From positions 5,208,001 through 5,272,000 of the forward strand of contig CAXXLO010000002.1 in NCBI GenBank assembly GCA_963664085.2: DNA of 64,000 bases, written 5' to 3'. The DNA is from Bin5 sp022821545 (GTDB taxonomy: Bacteria; Chloroflexota; Anaerolineae; Caldilineales; Caldilineaceae). Position numbers and translations under genes: made by a program. Below are positions 17,604 to 23,608 of this stretch, piece by piece. Each line of letters opens with the position of its first letter. The stretch's first letter is position 1. The notes beneath the pieces are model-generated. The model had not been told where the DNA came from, ran no database searches, and worked only from the letters and a program-made list of their open reading frames with translations.

Positions 17604-18620
17604 GTGGGCCAATATCTCGTCCGGCGCCTTCTTACAATCATACCGACCCTCATCGCCATTAGCTTTGTGATCTTTGCGGTGTTGGATCTCGCGCCCGGCG
17701 ATCCGACCAGTCAACTGCCGGAGACGATTCGACCTGAGATTCGCCAGCAGATTCGCAAGGCGATGGGACTGGATGAACCATTTCCGGTCAAGTATGGCCT
17801 GTGGATGCGCCAGTTCTTCGTCAATGAGCCGCTGTCTCTGCTTGAGAACGCCTTCGATATTCAGATCGGGGATGGGGAGAAACGGTTACGGGTTACCTCC
17901 TGGGGCAGTCGCGGCGTTCCCGTGATGGATATGATTATGGAGCGAATGCCGCAAACGCTCTGGGTTGTGGGGCTGGCTTATATTGTCGCGATTGCGATCG
18001 CGGTACCCATCGGCGTCGTCTCTGCAATTCGACAGTACTCGATCTTCGATCAGGTTGGGACCTTTATTTCGCTTATCGGCTATTCGATCCCGACCTTCTT
18101 CACCGGTCTGCTGATGATTCTGCTGTTCAGCGTGAAACTTAAATGGTTTCCCATGATCTATGACACCAATCTTCAGATCGTAGATTGGCGCAGCTTTGTC
18201 GAACAGCTGAGACAGAGCGCCATGCCGGTGGCCGTTCTCGGTTTTTTCCAGGCGGCGATTCTGGCCCGCTTTACGCGCTCGTCAATGCTCGACAACATTC
18301 CCATGGACTACGTTCGCACCGCGACGGCCAAAGGTTTTCGCGAAAGATACGTCGTAATTCGCCACATTCTGCGCAACAGCCTGATCCCTGTTGTCACCCT
18401 CATCGCCCTGGGCATTCCGGCCATCTTCAGCGGCGCCATCATCACTGAACAGATTTTTCGCGTAAACGGTTTAGGGGCCCTCCTGATCGGCGCGATTCAA
18501 CTGAACGACATTCCTTTGGTGCAAACCGTCACCTTTATTTTTGCCTTTCTTATCGTGGTTTTCAATCTCATTGCCGATGTCATCTACGGCATACTCGACC
18601 CGCGTATCCGGTACAGCTAG
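17604..18620 (+). CDS. ABC transporter permease (DppB/OppB type)
   Basis: This 338-residue inner-membrane permease of the peptide/nickel group begins with the conserved MGQYLVRRLLTIIPTLIAIS helix and then VLDLAPGDPT. It has six membrane segments and the EAA-type coupling loop MDYVRTATAKGFRERYVVIRH near residue 250. The C-terminal ILDPRIRYS is typical of DppB. The start is GTG at 17604, the first codon after the hairpin that gives the family N-terminus. It pairs with the DppC-type permease whose gene follows. Confidence 0.93.
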   Translation: MGQYLVRRLLTIIPTLIAISFVIFAVLDLAPGDPTSQLPETIRPEIRQQIRKAMGLDEPFPVKYGLWMRQFFVNEPLSLLENAFDIQIGDGEKRLRVTSWGSRGVPVMDMIMERMPQTLWVVGLAYIVAIAIAVPIGVVSAIRQYSIFDQVGTFISLIGYSIPTFFTGLLMILLFSVKLKWFPMIYDTNLQIVDWRSFVEQLRQSAMPVAVLGFFQAAILARFTRSSMLDNIPMDYVRTATAKGFRERYVVIRHILRNSLIPVVTLIALGIPAIFSGAIITEQIFRVNGLGALLIGAIQLNDIPLVQTVTFIFAFLIVVFNLIADVIYGILDPRIRYS

Positions 18621-18688
18621 AGCGCAATGGCCAATTGTCACTGGGCTGCCAGGCCAGTCGCCGCGAACTGCTGGCCGCAGGACTAAAT

Positions 18689-19636
18689 ATGGCCGTAGGC
18701 ACGGAAACGGCATCCGCTGAGAGCCTCTCTTCAGAACTCCCGCAACGCCAGCATCGTACCTTGTGGGGGGACGTATGGCTGCGCTTTCGCCGCCACAATC
18801 TGGCAAACGTCGGCGTGGTCGTTCTTGTCTTACTGGTGATAGGCGTCCTCGCCGGTCCTCTCATCTACACAGTAGACCCGGAATACAGCTTCATCGTCGA
18901 TGACATTGACTCGATCAATCAACCCCCTTCGGTGAACTACCCACTGGGCACCGACGACCTGGGGCGGGACACGCTGGCGCGCAACCTGTTCGGCGGGCGC
19001 ATCTCGCTGGCTGTCGGCGTCGTTGCCATGTTCGTCTCCATCACCTTTGGCACGCTGGTCGGCGTGCTTTCCGGCTTTTTCCGCCGCCTGGACAATCCGC
19101 TCATGCGCTTCACCGACCTGATGCTGGCTTTACCCAGCCTGCCATTGCTGCTGGTCATCATCATGCTGTTTCGTGATTCGCTGAAGGCGTTGCTGGGCCC
19201 GGAACTGGGCATTTTCCTGCTCGTGGTGCTCGTTATAGGCATTCTGGGTTGGATGCCTACGGCCCGGGTCGTGCGGGGATCGGTGCTGTCTATCAAGGAG
19301 AAGGAGTTCGTCGAGGCTGCGGTCAGCGTCGGGACGCGTGAACCTGCGATCCTGCGGCAACACATCCTGCCCAACGTACTGAGCCCGATCATCGTCTCTG
19401 CAACGCTGGGGGTGGCCGCGGCGATACTGACCGAGTCGGCGCTTTCTTTCCTGGGTCTGGGTTTTCCTTCCAACGTGCCTACTTGGGGACGGCTGCTCTT
19501 TGAGAACAAGGATTTCATCACCCAGAATCCGTGGCTCGTCATCTGGCCCGGCATGTTCATTTCCCTCACGATTCTCAGCATTAACTTCATCGGCGACGGC
19601 CTACGCGACGCGCTCGATCCCCGCCAGCGCCGTTAG
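18689..19636 (+). CDS. ABC transporter permease (DppC/OppC type)
   Basis: This second permease of about 315 residues has an N-terminal cytoplasmic tail, first helix NVGVVVLVLLVIGVLAGPLI, and the conserved HPLGTD-like segment NYPLGTDDLGRDTLARNLFG. The EAA loop includes SIKEKEFVEAAVSVGTREPA, and the C-terminus is FIGDGLRDALDPR. ATG 18689 is chosen over a TTG 18 codons earlier because CAGGA lies 6 bases before it. It heterodimerises with the DppB-type protein to form the channel. The gene ends 56 bases from the convergent sodX stop. Confidence 0.92.
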   Translation: MAVGTETASAESLSSELPQRQHRTLWGDVWLRFRRHNLANVGVVVLVLLVIGVLAGPLIYTVDPEYSFIVDDIDSINQPPSVNYPLGTDDLGRDTLARNLFGGRISLAVGVVAMFVSITFGTLVGVLSGFFRRLDNPLMRFTDLMLALPSLPLLLVIIMLFRDSLKALLGPELGIFLLVVLVIGILGWMPTARVVRGSVLSIKEKEFVEAAVSVGTREPAILRQHILPNVLSPIIVSATLGVAAAILTESALSFLGLGFPSNVPTWGRLLFENKDFITQNPWLVIWPGMFISLTILSINFIGDGLRDALDPRQRR

Positions 19637-19692
19637 GACCCAAGCCGGAACCAGAAGAGGGCGGCATCCTCGTGCCGCTCCATGCCCTGCAC

Positions 19693-20073
19693 CTACCGGC
19701 GCAGGCAGCTGACTACCCTTCCCAGAACGAGGTCCAGCGCGACCGGCCCGAAAGTGCGACTGTCAGCGCCGGCCGCGACGTTGTCGCTGGCAAGTATGAG
19801 CACGGTGCCTGTGGCGTTGCTTTCAGTACGGCTCTCGATAACCGCCGCGACGCGCTTGACGATTTGCAGCTCGGTGTGGCGGGGATGCCGCGCGACGACA
19901 ATCTCATCCGCCCGCGGGCTTCGCGAGCGGTATGCGCGTTGATCCAGCATCACCACGGCGCCGGGCGAAAGAGTCGGCGTCATCGAGTCCCCTGTCACGC
20001 GAAAAAGTCGACGCCTGCCGACCAGCCACAGCGCCATTTCGCGCCAGCCGCTGCGGGGCACTTCCCTTTCCAT
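19693..20073 (-). CDS. sodX: Nickel superoxide dismutase maturation protease
   Basis: This serine protease of about 126 residues belongs to the signal-peptidase-I/LexA (S24/S26) fold. The nucleophile is in VTGDSMTPTLSPGAVV, and the general-base lysine is in LQIVKRVAAV. It lacks a membrane anchor. Encoded immediately downstream of sodN, it matches SodX/SodC-type proteases that remove the SodN propeptide so the new N-terminal His can ligate nickel. An in-frame TTG (20085) four codons earlier is an alternative start. Two hairpins lie between sodN and this gene, which should lower its expression relative to sodN. Confidence 0.88.
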   Translation of the reverse strand: MEREVPRSGWREMALWLVGRRRLFRVTGDSMTPTLSPGAVVMLDQRAYRSRSPRADEIVVARHPRHTELQIVKRVAAVIESRTESNATGTVLILASDNVAAGADSRTFGPVALDLVLGRVVSCLRR

Positions 20074-20093
20074 CTCCGTCCCCAAAAGAGAGA

Positions 20094-20115
20094 CCGGATC
20101 CTGTTGTGGATCCGG
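20094..20115 (-). terminator. Hairpin between sodN and sodX
   Basis: CCGGATCC-TGTTGT-GGATCCGG is an 8-base-pair perfect stem. Read on the minus strand it is followed by CTCTCTTTT, giving a partial terminator before the sodX start. Confidence 0.55.
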
Positions 20116-20142
20116 CCTTTGTCTTTCAAATTACGTTGTGAT

Positions 20143-20162
20143 CGGTCTACTGGGGTAGACCG
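20143..20162 (-). terminator. Stem-loop just after sodN stop
   Basis: CGGTCTAC-TGGG-GTAGACCG forms an 8-base-pair stem with a tetraloop 18 bases past the sodN stop codon. It has no T-run, so it more likely stabilises the sodN 3' end than terminates. Confidence 0.4.
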
Positions 20163-20180
20163 GTTCCGGCGTGCCAGGGA

Positions 20181-20633
20181 TCAGGTGGCCACGTAGTAAG
20201 CTACGTCTCGCCCCTTGGTGGCCCAGTAGACGTTGTGGATGTCCTCAATCGCGGCCATCAGGTCGTTGGCTGCATCGACGTCGACGCCCTGCTTTACGGC
20301 CGAGCAGAGCTTGGCGGCGTTCCAGAACTTTTCGTGCAGGTCCGGGTATTCGTCGAGGTGCTCCGGCTTGAAGTAGTCTGTCCAGAGGATGAGCAACTCC
20401 TCCTTGGCCAGATGCGCCTGCTGTTCCTTGATGGCAACGAAGCGGCCATAGGTGTTGTGATCGGCGGAATCTGCCGGACCGAGGTCGATGATCTTCTTGG
20501 TCATCGACAGCGCCGCTTCGGCGGCGATGCGTGCTGAGGCCGGGTCATAGACGCCGCAGGGGCCGTCACAGTGGGCGCTGACGGTCTCAACCGCGGTCTT
20601 GGCGATTAGCTGGGCAATGGCTTCCTGAAACAT
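20181..20633 (-). CDS. sodN: Nickel-containing superoxide dismutase
   Basis: This 150-residue precursor disproportionates superoxide to O2 and H2O2. Residues 1-20 are the propeptide, and cleavage would expose HCDGPCGVYDP, the nickel hook: the His1 amine and imidazole plus Cys2 and Cys6 are the nickel ligands. The known Streptomyces hook reads HCDLPCGVYDP, so position 4 is Gly here instead of Leu. The remainder is the four-helix bundle, with HNTYGRFVAIKEQQAHLAKEE and the C-terminal YWATKGRD. It is probably monocistronic-dominant, with sodX trailing after hairpins. Confidence 0.95.
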   Translation of the reverse strand: MFQEAIAQLIAKTAVETVSAHCDGPCGVYDPASARIAAEAALSMTKKIIDLGPADSADHNTYGRFVAIKEQQAHLAKEELLILWTDYFKPEHLDEYPDLHEKFWNAAKLCSAVKQGVDVDAANDLMAAIEDIHNVYWATKGRDVAYYVAT

Positions 20634-20666
20634 GTGGAATCCTTTCGATGTTCGTGGAGGTCAGAA

Positions 20667-20696
20667 ACTGTAGTTCACACTGAGTTCCTACTGCAA
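20667..20696 (-). promoter_or_regulatory. Candidate sodN promoter
   Basis: On the minus strand TTGCAG, an 18-base spacer and TACAGT precede the sodN ATG by about 34 bases. A short palindrome, GGTCA-GATA-TGACC, lies just upstream at 20714-20727 and could be an operator. Its regulator is unknown. Confidence 0.4.
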
Positions 20697-20836
20697 CTCT
20701 TAACCCGCTTGATGGTCAGATATGACCGCCGTGCGCCTGGCGCGGTGCCGGCCGGAGATCATGGCGAAAACGAGAACTACTCAAATCACGGTGTCGGACA
20801 GTTCTCTATCCTTACAAGCAATGAAGTATACCGAAA

Positions 20837-21715
20837 TCAGGGGAATGAGTCAATAGTTTGCCGCAACTCGAAGATATAGTGCCACTCGTTTTCGATCAGT
20901 GTACAACCCGCCAGCGCGTAGCCGGCGGCCAGGCAGCTCTCGGCGGCCTGGCGCACGAAGAAGCGCCAATCAAAGAGCAGCGTGCCTCCGGCGCGGCGCA
21001 GATCGTCGACGTTGTCCGGCAGGGGAAGTGCGTAGGGGCGGCCATCCGGTGAGGGCGGTTGGCCGTGGGGGGCCCGCGGCCGGCCGTTGCCAAGGGAACG
21101 AGTACGTGCGCGCTGTAGAGACCCTGTCGGCCATTCCGGGGTCTGGCGGTCGGCGCTGATGGCATTTCGCACGCGCGGGCTGTCCAGATACCAGTCCACT
21201 TGAAACCGGTCGGTCGGCATGCCGGCGTTGAGGCTGTCCGTCATTTCGCCATAGACGTTGCGCAGATAGGTGGTGCTGATGCCGCCGAGACGGCTGACAT
21301 TCAGACGGCCGTTTACTCTCTGCAGCGGATCAAAGGTCCACGTCACCCAGTCGGTCCAACCTTGGCGCAGCAGCTCCTCCCTTTGGGACAGCTTCAGGCG
21401 CAGCCCGATGCCGCGGCCGTGCCATGCGGGCAGGACGCCCATGATATGGCTGCAGAACTTCAGCTTTCGCTCGCCGGCGCTGCCATAACCGAATGCCGGC
21501 CAGCCGAAGGAAAAGCCGATCATCCCTTCCGTGTCCTCGGCGCCCCGTTCGACAAATGCGGCTTGCAGCAGACCGCCGCTCTTGGTCTGCGTGACCAGCA
21601 CGTGGATCGACATCGTGTCGCCATGCCCGCCGCCCCAGACAAGGTCCTGGACCACCTGCACGCGACGACAGTCTTCAACTGATGTGAGGGTGCGGACCTC
21701 AATTGAATCGCTCAT
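20837..21715 (-). CDS. GNAT superfamily protein (COG3375-like)
   Basis: This 292-residue protein has an N-terminal acetyltransferase-like fold. It shows IGFSFGWPAFG, LKFCSHIMGVLPAWHGRGIGLRLK (the R/Q-x-x-G-x-G/A acetyl-CoA loop appears as HGRGIG), then WVTWTFDPLQRVNGRLNVSRLG. These residues mark the predicted GNAT group COG3375, whose substrate is unknown. The C-terminal 90 residues include an Arg/Pro-rich low-complexity stretch and an added domain. It is followed by 203 bases of regulatory DNA before sodN and preceded by the RNA methyltransferase homologue, 69 bases upstream on the same strand. Confidence 0.75.
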   Translation of the reverse strand: MSDSIEVRTLTSVEDCRRVQVVQDLVWGGGHGDTMSIHVLVTQTKSGGLLQAAFVERGAEDTEGMIGFSFGWPAFGYGSAGERKLKFCSHIMGVLPAWHGRGIGLRLKLSQREELLRQGWTDWVTWTFDPLQRVNGRLNVSRLGGISTTYLRNVYGEMTDSLNAGMPTDRFQVDWYLDSPRVRNAISADRQTPEWPTGSLQRARTRSLGNGRPRAPHGQPPSPDGRPYALPLPDNVDDLRRAGGTLLFDWRFFVRQAAESCLAAGYALAGCTLIENEWHYIFELRQTIDSFP

Positions 21716-21784
21716 CTGTCCAAAATCTCACTTTCTGTTGAGGCGAATTGCGGCTTGCTTCTACCGTTGCCTTGCCGCTTCCAC

Positions 21785-23236
21785 TTACTTTCTGTCAAAG
21801 CGTGCGACAAGCGTCGAACCGGGCTGATGGGGTTGAAGATCGACCGGTTGCACCGCTGCGAGACGGTATCCCTCTTCGTCCAGGGCGGCCAGCGCCCGCG
21901 CCAGCCGCGTCGGTTCTTCGGTGATGAGCGCGCATCGCCGGATGCGCATGCGGGTGAGCAGGGAAAACAGTTCCGGCTCAATGTGGCCGCCGGGCGGCGC
22001 GATCAGGGCGGCATCAAAATGGTACTGGCCGCGGCGCAGTTTCCGGATCGTGGGCAGCATCTCCCCGTGCCAGGCGTCGGCATTGTCGAGCCTTTCCAGA
22101 TTGACGCGCAACGCGGCGGCAGGCAACTCAGCTTCTTCAACGGCGACGACGGTGGCGACCTTTTCGGACAAGACGGCGGAGCGGCCGCCGATGCCGGCCC
22201 ACAGTTCGAGAATATGCTCGAACGTCTTCAGTTCAAGCATCTCTGCCGCCACGGCAGACAGGACTTCATCGGCCAGCAAATGGCTGTCGCGGGCGCCGTT
22301 GCCAAGCGGAGGATAGGCGGTGAGCTGATGCCCTTCCACTTGCAAGCCGTAACGCCAGTCGCCGATGAGCAACTCCAACGAAGGTTCATCGGTTTCGTGG
22401 AGGAAGAAGACGTTTGCCGGCAGGCCCAGTTCCAGGCTGGGCGGATTGTCGCTATCGCTGTGCAGAATGAGAATGCCTTTTGCCGACTCGCTCAGGGTGC
22501 CGGCCGTACCGCCTACGGCAAGCGTGACGCGCTGGACGGGGAGAGTTTCGGATTGCGGAGCGAGACCATCTTCTTCTGCGCCCGCCGCTTCGTCTCGACC
22601 GTTTCGGAATCCTGCGAACAGTTCGGCCAGTTGCGGGTGGTGGAGAATACAGCCATCAACGGCTATCGGCTCCCGAGCGCGACCGGCTAGTGTGAGTTGT
22701 TGGGACTGTGACAGGCCGAATCGCATCCGTGTGAGGAATCCGAAGTCGAGCACGGCCGGCACGGCAGAGGACAGATCGTCTGCGTTTGCGCCAAGGGCGA
22801 TGACGTCCGCGACAAGGCTTTCGGCGATTTGCCGGCTCTTCTGGCGTGTTGCGCCAGGGCGTGCCTCGCGAGCCAGAATGTTGACGATAATTTCTCGCTT
22901 CATCGCTAACTGGCGTTCGTAGTCGATATGCTGCCAGAGACAACCGGCGCAACCGGCGCGGCGCCACGACGGGTTCAAAAGTCGTCCTTCGGCGGTTGTC
23001 ACAGGATGTCGGAGCCCGAAATGCGGACAAGGCGCCTGCACGCGATCCGGGCTGGTCTTCACTATCTTGCGAAGAGTGCCCCGCAGCAGGCGATTTGACT
23101 CAGCCGTGATGTCGACTTCAACAGTTTCTCCCGGGATAGCGTCGGCGACGAAAACTGCCCGGCCTTCCTCGTCGCGACCAACGGCTTCGCCCGTTTCGGC
23201 CACGTGCGTCAGTTCGATCGTCAGATTCGAGTTCAT
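21785..23236 (-). CDS. TrmA/RlmD-type RNA methyltransferase homologue lacking the catalytic Cys
   Basis: This 483-residue protein has an N-terminal TRAM domain and Fe-S-type cysteines (CPHFG, CAGC, then DGCILHHP). The first Cys and the CxxC are about 25 residues apart instead of the usual few. A SAM-binding motif ELWAGIGGRSAVLSEKV follows. The family makes 5-methyluridine in tRNA or rRNA using a cysteine in S-C-N-P-A-T. Here the aligned segment reads ITEEPTRLARAL, the DPPRxG loop reads APPGGH, and the FFQVN glutamine is missing (YPPLGNG). Fold and SAM site persist but uracil methylation by the known mechanism looks impossible. Confidence 0.8.
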   Translation of the reverse strand: MNSNLTIELTHVAETGEAVGRDEEGRAVFVADAIPGETVEVDITAESNRLLRGTLRKIVKTSPDRVQAPCPHFGLRHPVTTAEGRLLNPSWRRAGCAGCLWQHIDYERQLAMKREIIVNILAREARPGATRQKSRQIAESLVADVIALGANADDLSSAVPAVLDFGFLTRMRFGLSQSQQLTLAGRAREPIAVDGCILHHPQLAELFAGFRNGRDEAAGAEEDGLAPQSETLPVQRVTLAVGGTAGTLSESAKGILILHSDSDNPPSLELGLPANVFFLHETDEPSLELLIGDWRYGLQVEGHQLTAYPPLGNGARDSHLLADEVLSAVAAEMLELKTFEHILELWAGIGGRSAVLSEKVATVVAVEEAELPAAALRVNLERLDNADAWHGEMLPTIRKLRRGQYHFDAALIAPPGGHIEPELFSLLTRMRIRRCALITEEPTRLARALAALDEEGYRLAAVQPVDLQPHQPGSTLVARFDRK

Positions 23237-23608
23237 CGCTGAATTCTACCCGCTGACTGAGTGACCCGCCAAGCTGGGGATGAAATCGGCGCAGTCACTG
23301 GCCACTGCCCACGGCAGTTCTGACCTTGCACCGACTATCATGTTGGGGTACAGTAAACGGTACTTTCCCGTGAGAAGATCGGTCTGCAGAGTAGACAGTA
23401 TTCCGTGGATAGTGACCGCGCTCGCGCGCAACCTTTGGTCAGTTTCGAGACATGACGGAGATCGCGGGGGAATTGGATCATTGCCCAAGTTGAGGCGGCG
23501 AGTTGCGCGCGGCAATTTCGCGGTAGGGGCTGTGAAGGAAGTCTCAGTTCGCGTTTGAATCAGAGTTTCCAACGAAGAGCAATGGGCTGTTAGAGCTTTC
23601 GGGAGAGT
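23237..23608. other. Intergenic region, no gene seen
   Basis: These 372 bases separate divergent genes (RNA methyltransferase homologue and LysM protein). No credible coding frame or RNA gene is visible. A promoter-like pair occurs at 23326-23354. Confidence 0.6.
23326..23354 (+). promoter_or_regulatory. Possible promoter upstream of the LysM gene
   Basis: TTGCAC, a 17-base spacer and TACAGT match a sigma-70-type promoter, similar to the one proposed for sodN. It lies about 255 bases before the LysM gene, so an unseen closer promoter is possible. Confidence 0.3.
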
